Below, in pieces: positions 1 through 12,004 of a DNA stretch of 64,000 nucleotides. Both the position numbers and the translations under genes were made by a program. The notes beneath the pieces are model-generated. The model was not told the DNA's origin, made no database searches, and was given only the letters and a program-made list of their open reading frames with translations. This DNA comes from Argentina anserina. Lineage: Eukaryota; Streptophyta; Magnoliopsida; Rosales; Rosaceae. The stretch spans positions 7,152,001-7,216,000 of the forward strand of contig NC_065878.1 of NCBI RefSeq assembly GCF_933775445.1, given 5' to 3'. The number at the start of each line of letters is the position of its first letter. Within the stretch, counting starts at the first letter, position 1.

Positions 1-890
1 CTAGGCGGGATGAACTTTTGTTTATAAGTACATTTCTAATCATACTAATTTTTATTTTTGGTTTGGAACCCGGCAAGTCCGGGAGGCTTATCCCCATGCG
101 GCCACGTCTAAATGAGTTCATTAAAATAAAACTGCAAGATACAAATTGTAGGTATTGAGGTGATGAGGGTACCATATAAGCGTACATCAGTTCAAAGTCA
201 TTCCCAATTACTACATAGATGTTTGAACAAAATATTTTAACAACTTTCCAATTACATAGGAGTGAAAGATTGTAACTCATAAAGATAATAATAACATCAA
301 TGTTACAAACAAATAAATATGATAAATAGGAGTAATTCATTAGCTTGTAACACTCACTGAATGCTTTGAAAATGAACATATGTTCAACTTCAGAATTTAA
401 GATTACTCAAAATAATATTGTATTTTGAAATTCAACAAAAATTCAAATAAAATTTAGATCCACACATTCATGCATGTTAATATGCTATACATGTAATGTA
501 CCAAACCATCCTTAATCGATATATTAGAATCTATCTTATTGCATATTCTAAATATATATATATATATATATATATATTATGTACCTAATTGGCCTCACAC
601 ACAAGATCATTTTCTTTTTGAGAAAAATGGATTGTAATCATTAGTGAATACATCAAATATGTATGTATTCCAAATATGCATTAGTTACATTCGTCACTAC
701 TTTGAAATATCTATTCTTGTCTTTCCTTTTTAAATCTTTCAACTACGAGAAATTTACTTGATTAATAGAGATATGTACTAATATTTATTATAGTGCAATA
801 TTATTTGTATATATAAATATTTATTATTCAGCATATTAGCATAATATATAATGATATTATTTGTATATAACTATATGTCTATATATCATA
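1..890. other. AT-rich intergenic DNA, no gene seen
   Basis: No open frame with protein-like composition is visible on either strand. The only structure is a simple AT dinucleotide run at about 552-577. Confidence 0.6.
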
Positions 891-899
891 TATTTACGG

Positions 900-1015
900 G
901 CTCTCACGAGCCGGACTCGAATGGCTTTAGGAGAGCCGGACTCTTATATAGTGGATAGCTGCCTACAATTCTCCTCCTAGGTTGGCAGTTCAAACCCTGC
1001 TAGTGCAGTTTTTTC
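900..1015 (+). repeat. Possible tRNA-derived SINE remnant
   Basis: Around 990-1005 the bases GCAG-TTCAAACC-CTGC form a T-arm-like hairpin resembling a pol III B box, followed by a T run. The flanking bases carry a repeated GAGCCGGACTC motif (about 909-935). This is what a decayed tRNA-derived SINE could look like. The A box is not convincing, so the assignment is weak. Confidence 0.22.
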
Positions 1016-2560
1016 TTATTTTTTTTCTTTTCATTTGCCTTTCATTTTGTGGTTTTGTTTGTTTTTTCTTTTCAATACTAAGCAATAAAAAGTAGCATTT
1101 TATATCTTAATAATTTATAATGAAGATCTACAAGCTTGAAGTCTTCTTGCAATGCAAATTATTTTTGAAAGTTATCATATCTATTTGACTTATAATATTA
1201 ATTAAATTTTCTTACCATTTGTAAGAAGAAATTGTGCACTAGTAATGTTATATTTTTGGCTCTGCCACTGGGTTGAGTTAACGACGAACCAAGATATGAA
1301 TCATAGATGTGTGCAACGGGCCATGCAACCGGAATATGGATGCTTCCTTCTCCAACTTTACAAAAGTTGACAATCTTCTCATAATTGAATAAGAGGTTAG
1401 CCCACAACTTTGCTGACTAGAATTCATAGGTCATATCAGAAGGTAAGCCTACCTCATTGGGTCAGATATGTGATGTGTAGCCCAAACACGAGCTCTGTAC
1501 CTTTCTTTAGGACTTGATTTTGGTCCATAGCAGCCATGTGACTATTTTTAGTGTAAAATAGTCCATATCTAGAGCAGAGCTCTACTTTAAGATTAAAGTG
1601 TGGAGTTCATTATTTGGTTCACTTTTCAATCATAATTATATGATCACAAACCATTGAATATTTAGGTATATGAAATGATTATTTCTACAAATTTTCATCC
1701 AAAATTTTATACAAATTGAGATTGAGGATTTGGTTTGTTGAGGATACATGCATATTTTCTCAAAATAGACCAAGATAGGGGATCTTCTTAGTGAATGAAT
1801 ATGAGTGTCTGAACGGAAACTATATATGATGCATTCGATCACTTCCATAAATGACTTGACAGTCTGTTCATTTTTTCAATAACCGTTTGATTATGTTCAT
1901 TACAAAACCTAGACGTCATTAAGTATGTTCGATATTTCACAAAGGGGACTGCTAGGGCGCCATAATATGGCGTCAAATTCGACGTAGTAATCATATGTGG
2001 CATGCCATGTCATATTGCCACGTCAACAATTAAAATAATAATAAAAATGTCATTTTAAATGAAAAAGATAATCATATCCTTATTAATCTAACGGTTCTAA
2101 ATTATAAATCCAACGAAATATTTTTTTAGGACAAAATACTAGTGACTCTTCACACTTTTACAAACTCAACAGTTTACTCTTTTAAGTTTCAATTTCAACT
2201 AATCACTCCTTATACTTTCCAAAATTCCGTCATCTCTCCATCCAATTTAGGTATTAAGTTGCTGAGTAGGCAAAATGACGCGCCACGTGGATCCACATCA
2301 CTCTGTGTAATGCCTTTAATACCCCTAGGTTATTATCGTTGGTATCTAACTCAATAATCCCCAAACCCAACGCAAATCTCCCTCCCCAAACCTATAATAA
2401 GAAAATCAGAGAAAAAGATCCCTAGAATTGAGAACATCATCAACTCCAGACACCATAATCAAGCCATTCGAAAACCTTTGTTCCTTTTCCATAATCAATC
2501 TTCGTTGCTTTCCATCACCAAATAGAGGAGAAGGTCGATCTGTGGTCTAGTTGTGGGGGT
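1016..2560. other. Intergenic DNA, no gene seen
   Basis: Short AT-rich frames only. The sequence becomes less AT-rich toward 2300-2560, which may be the leader of the MULE relic that follows. I see no RNA gene or clear regulatory site. Confidence 0.5.
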
Positions 2561-2569
2561 TTTCAAATA

Positions 2570-3990
2570 TGGTGGTCGACCCAGATCTATGGGTTCCTAG
2601 AGATCAAAAAAGGCTGAATGAAGGTGTCCCCAATTATAGTAAGTACTTCTGTGTTTTTGACTGTTCTATGAAATCAATGTGTTGAAATCATAGGTTAGGG
2701 TTTATTAAATTCAATCATTCCAAATAGATTTGGATTTGTGGGTTTCAAATGGTTTTTTGTGGCTTTCAAAGGAATGCTGCTATTTATAAATGATTTCGAA
2801 TTAGGATTTAAGTTTGGGTATTTGTGTGTTGGCCTTTAATATTGTCAAAATTATAAGTAGAGAATTTGGGCTTAGTTGAGAAGGCATGGTTTCTGTTTAG
2901 TATTTGGTTGTGGTCCTACTATGTAGTAAAGAAAGACTTTTCTTATTTGTCATGGCCTTAGGTTTATGTCTGGCTTCTTTGGCATGTAGTTCTTTATAGA
3001 GCAAAGAGTTTTGTGGGTGGAGAATATTTATTCAGGAGAAGATGTACACCTCATGTGTTGCTTCTTAGTTTTGGTTCTTTGTAACCAATGACTTATTTTG
3101 GTTAATTGCAGCTGGTCCTGAGTTTTTCACCATCAAGGTGCATCATGGAGGCTGCCTACGAGATAATTAAATATGTTGGAGGGAGGTATGATTTTTACGA
3201 CAAGTGCGACAAAGATATGATGTCGCTTGTGGAGGTAAAAAACATGGTGAAGCAGCTCAATCAAGTTTATGAAACTGAAACTATTGACTATTGGTATAGG
3301 GTTGGGAATGATGAAGGTGAGTTGATCAAGCTTGAAAAGGATGAGCATGTTGAGCACATGTGTACCTCCATTCAAGGTTGATCATATTGTACTTGGACAA
3401 CAAAGAGCTGCAGACTGTTGAAGGGGAAAAACGTGATGATATATTCATATATGAAGACTTCTTATTTGCCAAGGTGGTAGCAGTGGTTTGTCTTATGAGC
3501 ATAGAAGTTGGAGAACCAAAGGAGTTGTTATTAGAGAGGTTGAGCAAACTGTACCTTCTCAAGTAAGCATTGTTGGTCGGGTTGGTCAGAAAAATAAGGG
3601 AAAACAGAAGTTGGTGGAGCAAGAGACTATATAAAAAAAGGAAGTTTGAGGGAAATGGAAGCATAAATGTTATTTCAAGTGGCTTAGGGTAGTCTAGCGG
3701 AGGGCATTCAAGTGTGCAAGAAAATGAAGGGGATGTCTTCTTGATGTGCACATAGGTTTTTGGGATGAACTTCAATCATTTGGTGGTTTGCAAGATGAAA
3801 ATGAGGAAGTAGACGAGTATGGAGAAAGTAATGAGTTGCATGAGAGCTTAAATTATAACCCAGCTTTGGACGATGAGGAATAGAACTAATATAGGATGGA
3901 TGATGACACTGAGCATGATGAAGTAGATGTTGAAAACATTCCAACAACAAATGAATCTGAAGGTTTTGTTGATAGAGAAAAGGCCATACT
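2570..3990 (+). mobile_element. Decayed MULE (Mutator-like) N-terminal region
   Basis: At about 3117-3160 one frame reads PEFFTIKVHHGG. The next frame then continues with YVGGRYDFYDKCDKDMMS and YWYRVGNDEGEL (about 3170-3320). This is the order seen in the PB1-like N-terminal domain of plant MuDR-type transposases. Past 3380 there are several frameshifts and stops, then a very acidic stretch (about 3788-3985), also typical of these proteins. No catalytic domain or SWIM zinc finger follows, so this is a truncated fossil. Terminal inverted repeats were not found. Confidence 0.55.
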
Positions 3991-4270
3991 CGTATATGTA
4001 ATAGTCTGCAAATCTACAATTCTGAGATTCTGACTACCTTACTTATATCTGAGTCACTTTTAAATATTTTCCGGATTGTTTTTCTATTTCTCACTCATTT
4101 TCTTCTTCTTTTTCCTTCTTATTCTAATTTCGGCCATAACTTTGCGGTTCGGCGATATATTTGAGAGTGGTTAGTACCGTTGGAAAGATCTCTCTCCCCT
4201 CTTTCATTTGATACTCTACCCACTCCGAACCGACCACCGTACAAGGTGCAACAACCCTCGCAAGGGGTTT

Positions 4271-4640
4271 CCACTGTTGATGGCGGTGCCCCAAGCAATT
4301 CCGGCGACAGTGGAGCTCAAGGTTTCCTAATTTTTGTTATTCTATTCATTCGGAGCATACTCATACCAATCTCATTGGAATTTTAACATCATTTCGCATA
4401 TTTAGAAATTTCCTCTCAACATGTCACACCCGTTGTCACACTACCTATGACACTTGTTGTCACACATGTTGTCACACCACTGTTGATGGCGGTGTCCCAA
4501 GCAATTCCGGCGAAAGTGGAGCTCAAGGTTTCCTAATTCTTGTTATTCTATTCATTCTGAGCATACTCATACCAATCTCATTGGAATTCTAACATCATTC
4601 CGCATATTTAGAAATGTCCTCTCGGCATGTCACACCCGCT
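4271..4640 (+). repeat. Two-copy direct duplication, period about 206 bp
   Basis: The block beginning CCACTGTTGATGGCGG at 4271 recurs at 4477 with few substitutions. It continues through CATACTCATACCAATCTCA to CATGTCACACCC in both copies. The second copy runs directly into the GTCACAC-rich array. Confidence 0.75.
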
Positions 4641-5345
4641 GTCATACCTCATATCACACTACCTGTCACACTCGCTATCACACAACCTATCACATCCAAT
4701 ATCATACTAACTTTCCCAAGGGTTTAGGGTTTAGCATTTAGAAAAGTTTTAGGGTTAAAATGTTAAACATTGTCACACTACGTATCACACTACATAAATG
4801 TATATATATATTTATTTATATATAAATGCGGCGCATAACAATATTTAGCTTTTATGGCATAAATTTTAGAGTTTCCTAAGGGTTTAGGGTTTAGAAAAGT
4901 TTAGGGTTAAAGTCTTGTCGCACATGTTGTCACACTACCTATCACACCTATGTCACACTGATTGTCACCCTATTACAACCCTTGTCACACTAGCTGTCAT
5001 AACCACCGTCACACATCCTATCACAGTAATTGTCACATTCGATGTCACACTACATGTACCTGTCACACCCGATGTCACACTGTTTTATGTGACTATGTTG
5101 TGCAAGAAGAAGAAGAAGAAGAAGAATGACTAGAAATAACGAACATTTGTTTATTGTTAAGTGATCTTGAGCTTCTCAAAAATCAACTCATACGATCCAA
5201 ATATTGATATTAAGGTGATGTCACACCCCTAGCCACACTACCTGTCACACTCACACTAGCTATCACACTACCTGTCACAACAGAAAGTTAGTGTGACTGG
5301 TGGTGTGATAGGTAGTGTCAAAGACAGTATGATACATATGTGACA
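4405..5345. repeat. GTCACAC-rich degenerate tandem array
   Basis: Dozens of variants of a 10-20 bp unit of the form (T)GTCACACTACCTATCACAC occur here. From about 5290 the same motif appears in the opposite orientation (GTGTGACTGG, GTGTGATAGGTAGTG), so the array could fold on itself. Two short TTTAGGG-like patches lie inside it (about 4720-4760 and 4880-4910), as does an AAG run (5103-5126). Open frames here only translate the repeat. Confidence 0.7.
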
Positions 5346-5399
5346 ACAATTTTCTAAACAAAAAGAAAAATCTCCCCAATATCGTGGGCACCTAGAAAT

Positions 5400-6325
5400 A
5401 TACTATGGGCACCCAATGCACTATCTCGATCTCATAGTTTTTCCGGCAACCCCATCAGTGAGCAACATTAGCCCTTATTTAACCGCTGTTGTACTCTTCT
5501 CAGCGTCGCCGTCGGTGGAGCCAGATTTTCTGAGGGGAGCGATGGCTTTTCAGATGACGGTGGATTTTCTAATGACTGTCCTAGATCTCCAAGTTGCTTC
5601 TCCCATTGGCGTTACTTTGTTGAGCTCGTCGAGAGGTATGGATTCGGTAGAGGCACAACAAAGTGGAGGAGGAAGAGGTTGGGATCGGTGAAGATGATGG
5701 CCGCAGTCGGAGTTGTATCAGGCTCACTCCTTAACTCGGAAATCTGTGACCGAGTTTCTGGAATTGAGCTTTGGCGTCGGTCAACTTGGTTGGGTCTTTG
5801 ATCGGCGACGACGGTTGGTGCTGATCGGAGTCTGTGATTTGTGGTGGTTGTTGATCTGGCGACGGCCAAACTCAGATGGCAAGTTTGACTATGGAGATGG
5901 AGTTTGAAAAGTGGAGGGGCGGAGTTGTTGAGAGCACAGAGAAGCGGAAAATCTCAGTGGCACAAGTCGTAATTTTAAGAAAAATAGGGCAACGGTTTAA
6001 GAAATATAATTAGGTGACTTTTTTTTATAATTTTGAAAAATCTAACCTAACTTTTTTTCTCATTTTATGTGTCAAAATAAATTTTTTTATAAGAAGCCAT
6101 TTTTTAAATTACTGTATCCATATTAATTGACTTTTTTATATATAAGAAATCACTTTAAGCGTCCACATATAAAGAAGTATTTTATATTAACCTTCGATAA
6201 TGTAAATATATTAAATTCCACATACATAAGCACACATATACAACAATAATAAGCAACATCACACCCGAAAAAAAAGAACAACATGTAACAATCTAGACAA
6301 ACTGTAATGAAACTAAGCATCTGTA
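5400..6325. other. Unassigned, moderately GC-rich tract
   Basis: Between about 5416 and 5935 base composition is higher in GC and short frames are open on both strands. None shows a domain or start context I recognise, so this may be leftover transposon leader sequence. From 5950 to 6170 the DNA is AT-rich. The last 150 bases match the 3' flank of the kiwellin copy at 32.7 kb and are probably kiwellin 3' UTR. Confidence 0.4.
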
Positions 6326-6331
6326 ATGTAA

Positions 6332-6892
6332 CTAAGCGTCGGACCACGTAATATCCAAGCCGCCCCAATTGTCCTCAGATACGCCTAAGGCTTTCCAGAC
6401 AGCCTTGGAAGCATCAACAATGTTGTTTGGACAAGGAGGCTGATAATCATGATCTGCATCACATCCCTCAGTTGAGTCACACTCATCCACCACCATGGCC
6501 ACCACGCTACGCCCATTACCGTTAATTCTGATGTTGTTAAGGCACCTTGATCCACCATTGTACCATCCGGTGGATAATGCAACAACCGGAGTGTTGTCAT
6601 TGTGGTACTTGCCGTCACATTCGGATGGGCCTCCTCCGTCACCACCTGCCTCAAAGCTGTTGAGAGTGAGATATGCCCGAGTGTTACCGGACGTGGGTGG
6701 TGAGCAAATGTAGGTTGGGTACATCTTTCCAGCTTTACAGCAGTCAGAGTCATCCTCCGTGTTACATTGTCCAGGAGGGGGCTTCCTTCCTCTAATTCTT
6801 CCGCTCGGACGACATTGTTGAGCTTCACTAACCAAGCAAATTCCTAAAAGAAGAATGACTAGAACAGACTCTTTTGAGAAGAAGCAAGCCAT
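6332..6892 (-). CDS. Kiwellin / ripening-related protein, copy 1
   Basis: Single-exon gene for a 186-aa secreted protein. Residues 1-24 are a signal peptide: a hydrophobic [12 protein letters not shown] core with likely cleavage after SEA. The mature part opens [11 protein letters not shown] and carries ten cysteines (27, 43, 51, 52, 63, 92, 117, 138, 144, 154). It includes the [18 protein letters not shown] and [10 protein letters not shown] blocks of the double-psi beta-barrel (barwin-like) kiwellin fold. The N-terminal kissper part of kiwifruit kiwellin is absent, as in the grape ripening-induced group. Known family members are apoplastic, defence- and ripening-associated; some bind a fungal chorismate mutase effector. 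An in-frame ATG 159 bases upstream is rejected because it lies before the TATA box. Compared with copy 3, the mature part differs at one residue (Ile62 for Thr). A MATE gene is divergent, 2.1 kb away. Confidence 0.93.
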   Translation of the reverse strand: MACFFSKESVLVILLLGICLVSEAQQCRPSGRIRGRKPPPGQCNTEDDSDCCKAGKMYPTYICSPPTSGNTRAYLTLNSFEAGGDGGGPSECDGKYHNDNTPVVALSTGWYNGGSRCLNNIRINGNGRSVVAMVVDECDSTEGCDADHDYQPPCPNNIVDASKAVWKALGVSEDNWGGLDITWSDA

Positions 6893-6970
6893 TTTCTCTC
6901 TGTTTGTTTTTCCTCTATATCGCTTTACTTTTAGTTGTAGATTGATGCATGAAAGCAATTGAGGATCTGT

Positions 6971-6977
6971 TTTTATA
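6971..6977 (-). promoter_or_regulatory. TATA box of kiwellin copy 1
   Basis: TATAAAA on the minus strand, about 80 bases before the ATG. It is conserved at the same distance in the other two kiwellin copies. Initiation would fall near 6940-6950, downstream of the spurious upstream ATG. Confidence 0.65.
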
Positions 6978-7049
6978 GATTTCGGAATACTATTAGATAA
7001 CAAACAAATGTTCAACAAATCTTTTGCTATCGAGTTGGTACGGCACTCC

Positions 7050-9028
7050 ATCGATCAATGTAAAGAAGAGCCCATTGAATTGTAAATATGTTGTGAAATA
7101 TATATGTCAGCTTCTACTTAAGACTATAATAGTGAGGTTTAGCATCAGGTCGACGCTACTGATTTTCCCAAAGCGTTGCTCTTGTTTTGTTTTCATCTAA
7201 ATGTGACATAGCTTTGCTTTCCTTCTTGTGGCATTAACGTCGTTTAGTACTTTAGTTGCACTTCTTTTATCCAATGACATTTGAAACACATGCCTTGCTT
7301 CTTGCTATGGTCTGTATTAAACTATTCCTAGCTTGTACTTCGTGGCCTTCACGTCAGTCTTCACCCCAAAGGGAGATATATATTGAGTAACCTCTCATAT
7401 ATTCACATCACAACTTTCCAACCAACTATAACTTGAAATAGCACGCACTATTGTACGTCCTTCACATAACTGATTTTATTTTTGATCACTTGAAGCTATA
7501 TTAATTGGTCGTATTCAATCATTCTGAAATTACTTCATCAATTTGAATGATAACTAAGCTGATGACTAGTTACTTTTAATAATTTTGGAGATGAATTTTT
7601 TTAGAACAAATCATGCAAATGATCGAAGGCTACAGTATTGAATTTTTTTAATAGATTTTCTTTTGCAGTGCATGGTTGCAACTTCCAAATCATATAGTGA
7701 AGTGGTAAAACACACACGAAATTATGGGGAATACCGAATACGTCTAGCTTGCTAGGTGAAGATTTGAGCATGTGTCATAAGCAATCTAGCTAGGAAAGAT
7801 CATTTCAGGCTTTTCAGCTCACAAACTCCCCAAAGAAGCTAAACTAATCTCTATTCATTTCGAAGACTATTTTCTCCTGCAACTTGAAACACCGCATGAC
7901 CTCTGTAATGCTCCCTATAAAATCATTCTCTCTAGTAAACGTACATAAGGCTGGTATTTCAAGTGTTGACGTTTATCTGCTCGATCATGAAGCAAATACT
8001 TATAACATCACTCCAAGAACTAACATTACTATATATACAGTATCTGCCAAAAGCGATAGTAAACATGATCGAATTTTTTATGCTGCTAGTTGTGGTATAT
8101 CAGTAGAAGCCTTTTATGTTGCATCAGTATCACATTCTAATATCGACCACGTACTCACTCGATCTCACTGAGTCATTGATACATGTGGTATACCAGTAAT
8201 AGCCTTTTATAGTTCACGAGGTATATCACTAATACGTAGAGACTTTTAATTTATGGTTCACGTAGAGCCTTTTATCAGATTTAGGGTTCACGTCTAAAAA
8301 TAGTAAAATACGACTCGATCTTTCTATAGTTGTTGACTCAATCTTGTGGGCTGTTTAATGATTTAATCCATAGTCGAGTTGGTTATAAATGATCATCTTT
8401 CTGTTTCTTCTTTTTCACTTGTCATCCTCGTACTGCTAAATCTCTGAAGATAAGGGGGCTTGGTGAGTACACACACACTCTTGCCCGATCGATCCGGCGC
8501 GGCCTAAGGATGGACGTCCTCTTCTGATCCTCAATTTCTCATGCACTGTTTTGTAAGCTTTAAACTAGAGTCTAGAATGGCGGAGTATCCTCCTAAGATT
8601 AAATTCCTTTTACATAATAAACTGGGTGCAATGTTTTAAGTTGCAGACCAACCTTTAGTTTCTTTACTGTGTTAGCCGGAAGACTCTAGAGTTCTCATGT
8701 GTCTATAGCTAGAGTTATTTAAGAGTGTTTTGATATGGAGCACACCAACCGGCCCACAGTCTCAGGTCGTGTCATTCTGTTTTGACCGGTGAATCGGTGA
8801 AGTTATCATTTTCAGTTTAGTCATCATCTTAATGTGTATATATTTTCTGGTTTGTTTTCTTCGGTGTTCAAAGTTTTTTGACCAAGGCAAGATAAAAGTT
8901 TCTTCATGGATCTTGAGTTGCATTTTTCCAGTCTAATATGCCTGCAATATATAATTATATATACAGGTCAGTTGAGTACGTATGTACATTCGAGCAGAGA
9001 ATTAAGTCGTTGAATCATTGCTGACAAT
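7050..9028. other. Bidirectional intergenic region, kiwellin 1 and MATE
   Basis: The first 350 bases are homologous to the upstream regions of the other kiwellin genes; the GCTCTTGTTTTGTTTTCATC stretch near 7177 is shared. About 8095-8300 holds a degenerate direct repeat around AGCCTTTTAT and GGTTCACG. Two W-box cores, TTGACC at 8782-8787 and 8878-8883, lie 150-250 bases before the MATE start. TATA-like DNA is at about 8950-8970. A 95-codon frame at 7884 looks like chance. Confidence 0.45.
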
Positions 9029-11718
9029 ATGGAACAAGACAATAAGGATAACCATTTGGAAGTAGAGACAAGTCAGACAACTAGCACCAGCAACAGTAAT
9101 GTTAATAGAGGTGAAGATGAAGATTCGGGTGTCAAGTACAAGTTTTGGAACGAATCCAAAAAGATATGGGTGGTGGCTGGACCTGCTATAATAACCAGAT
9201 TCTCAAGTTTTGGGTTAACCGTCATCAGTCAAGCCTTTATTGGCCACATCGGCTCTACTGAATTAGCTGCATTTTCTCTTGTATTCACAGTATTCATTAG
9301 GTTCGCCAATGGCATCATGGTACGTATGTATGTTTTTGTTTAGCTCCATTTTCCAGGTTATATTCTTCTTCTTATTTGTCTGAAACTATTGAGGCAATGT
9401 TAGATAGCAATCATTTTCTGTGCTACGATATATGCAATCTGTTAATAGAGTCGTGATTAAACGTTTACAGATGGGAATGGCTAGTGCACTGCAAACGCTT
9501 TGTGGCCAATCATATGGTGCAAAGATATACCACATGCTTGGAGTATATCTCCAAAGATCATGGATAATAATGACTACGACCGCATTGCTCCTTGTTCCTG
9601 TTTGTTTCTTTATAAGCCCAATTTTTAAGGCTTTAGGCCAAGACAAGACCGTTTCAGAAGTTGCAGGACATATTGGTATCTGGACAATCCCTGGGGTTTT
9701 CGCCTTGGTCGTATCATTTACCTGCCAAATGTTTTTACAATCACAGAGCAGAAATGTCGTCATCGGTTACTTGGCAACATTTGCTCTTATAATCCATATC
9801 CTCCTTTCATGGCTCTTAACTGTGAAGTTTAAGTTTGGGATACCTGGTGTCATGGTGGCTCTAATAACATCATATTGGATACCAAATGTTGGTCAACTTT
9901 TATTTGTTTTATGTGGAGGATGTCCAGAAACTTGGAAGGGTTTCTCCACCTTAGCTTTCAAAGATCTCTGGGGGATGATCAAGCTTTCTCTGTCTTCTGG
10001 TGTTATGCTTTGGTAACAATTTTCTAAATTTCTCTTCTTTCCTATTCTGATGTTGCTTCTTCTTAAATGTGCAAGCAACATACAGACTGATATAGTTCTC
10101 ATGTATCATATCAAGTTAGAGTTCTCATATAGTTCTTAAATGTACTAGTACATGGATACAGGGTAGCTTTACATTCAAAGAAGCAAAATTTCATTTTTCT
10201 ATCAGAAACTTGAAATTCTTGGTTATGTTAAGTTCAGGATTGAAGCACAAAAGTCTCCGTAGTTTAGGTCTTTAATAATATATTTTTACAAGTTCTGTCT
10301 TGGCCATAATATCCTCTAGTCCAGCTTCTCTATAGATTTCATATTTGATGAAAGAATAAATATTAATGCATGCAGCAATGTCATGGTTTTCGATCAAGAA
10401 TGAAAAATGACTCAGATCCCAGCTCATAGTATACATTTTGATCCGTTGAGTATATGTAATTGAAGTTGATTTTCTTTAACAGTCTCGAGCTCTGGTACAA
10501 TGCAGTCTTGATTCTTTTGACTGGGAACATGGAAAATGCTGAGGTTGCAATCGGCGCTCTAGGAATTTGGTAAGTCCATCATAACATACCATCAATCTGC
10601 TTCAGAATATAGCTTATTCCCTTCTTTTTTTCCTTTCATCTGTTGGTGTACTTAGCAGCACTCTTAACGTTAAGATGTGTGCTTAAAATACTGCAGTCTC
10701 AACCTCTATGGGTGGGAATTGATGATATCCATGGGCTTCTTAGCTGCCTCTGGGTACTTACCACTCTTGTTATCCTGTTTTCGTATAATGTTCAAATACT
10801 GAGTTTTTGGTAGGACTTCACTATATGCTTGAGTACTATAATCATGGTTGTGATGAACTGATGTTTGGCTGTTGATATTCTCTAGTGTACGAGTGTCAAA
10901 TGAACTTGGACGAGGTAGCCCAAAAGGAGCAAAGTACTCAGTTGTGGTTCTTCTGATAACGTCAATCACCATTGGTTTTCTGTTCTTCTTGCTTTTCTTA
11001 TCCTTAAGGGGGAAATTCGCCTACATTTTCACTGACAATGAAGAGGTGGCTAAAGGCGTCGCCGATTTGTCACCTTTACTGGCCTTCTCCATATTGATGA
11101 ACAGCATTCAGCCTGTGCTCTCTGGTATTTACGTTTAAATCATGTTAGATTTTTATAAACCAATGTATTTCATCATTTTCATGCATACAATGATACTTTC
11201 AAGCTGGAAAAAGATAGAGGTACAAAATTATAAATTATAGGCTATAATTTTGAACAACAGGAGTTGCTATTGGAACTGGACGACAGAAAGTTGTGGCATG
11301 TATCAATATAACATGCTACTACGTAGTAGGTGTTCCTGTTGGAGTTGTGCTTGGTTATGTTTTAGACCTACAAGTCAAAGTAAGCAATTCTTGTATCTTC
11401 TTCTCCTCCTTTTCTCTTTTCTATTTCTGGTATATATACAAGTTCTTTTAACTCATTATGTCAATTCTTCCATAGGGTGTTTGGATGGGAATGTTGTTTG
11501 GGACATTAGTGCAGACACTAGTGCTGATCATAGTTACCTACAGAACGGATTGGGATAAACAGGTATTAATTACAGAATGCATAATTTCTACCTTGGCCTA
11601 TTTCAACTTCAAGTAAATTGCAAAAAAAATTCAATGTCTGCAGATGTCCAATGCTCGTAATCGTGTTGACAAATGGACCAGAACCGATCCTCAGGAATCG
11701 AACCCCAACTCATCATAA
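9029..11718 (+). CDS. MATE efflux transporter (DETOXIFICATION type)
   Basis: Complete eight-exon gene; I read a 498-aa protein. Exons: 9029-9319, 9471-10012, 10483-10569, 10697-10753, 10886-11124, 11261-11379, 11476-11562, 11644-11718. All junctions are GT-AG and keep frame. Family members are membrane antiporters moving organic cations, flavonoids, alkaloids or xenobiotics out of the cytosol in exchange for protons or sodium. About 45 acidic, polar residues lead into the first helix (WVVAGPAIITRF). The signature MASALQTLCGQSYGA opens exon 2, LELWYNAVLILLTGN spans exon 3, and RVSNELGRG, the conserved loop of the second half, opens exon 5. Length and exon pattern fit plant DTX proteins. The substrate cannot be read from sequence. 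The C-terminal tail is short and polar (DKWTRTDPQESNPNSS). Confidence 0.92.
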
Positions 11719-12004
11719 GAATGTCCAGCTCCTTGCAGTGTTTTTTGCTTCTTCTTTTTTCCAAATTGAACACCAAAATAAACCAGAAAGTGTGGAATCA
11801 TTTCAAAGCTTCAAAGAATGTTTCTCAATTCAAGGTCTACAAAGCTTTCAAGTTTTCCGCAGTGGCTGCCACAAAGAGCAAGATGACCGCACAAATTGAA
11901 ATGACATTGATTTTTAGTTTGTATGGTCTAATAAGAACTCTTTCCATTTCTTTTTGGTTAGACTACGATTAGAGCTCTGGACGAAACAGTGATGGTGATG
12001 ATGA

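Noticed and set aside
4720..4910. Interstitial telomere
   Set aside because: TTTAGGG-like words are few, imperfect and mixed with other sequence; no true array.
6385..6828. 147-codon open frame overlapping kiwellin copy 1, repeated at 32789-33232 and 36017-36460
   Set aside because: It is a shifted frame of the kiwellin coding sequence, open in all three copies because they are recent duplicates. It has no family resemblance, and the kiwellin frame explains the conservation.
6893..7051. N-terminal extension of kiwellin copy 1 from an upstream in-frame ATG
   Set aside because: It would place 53 residues before the signal peptide, spans the TATA box, and is absent in copy 3.
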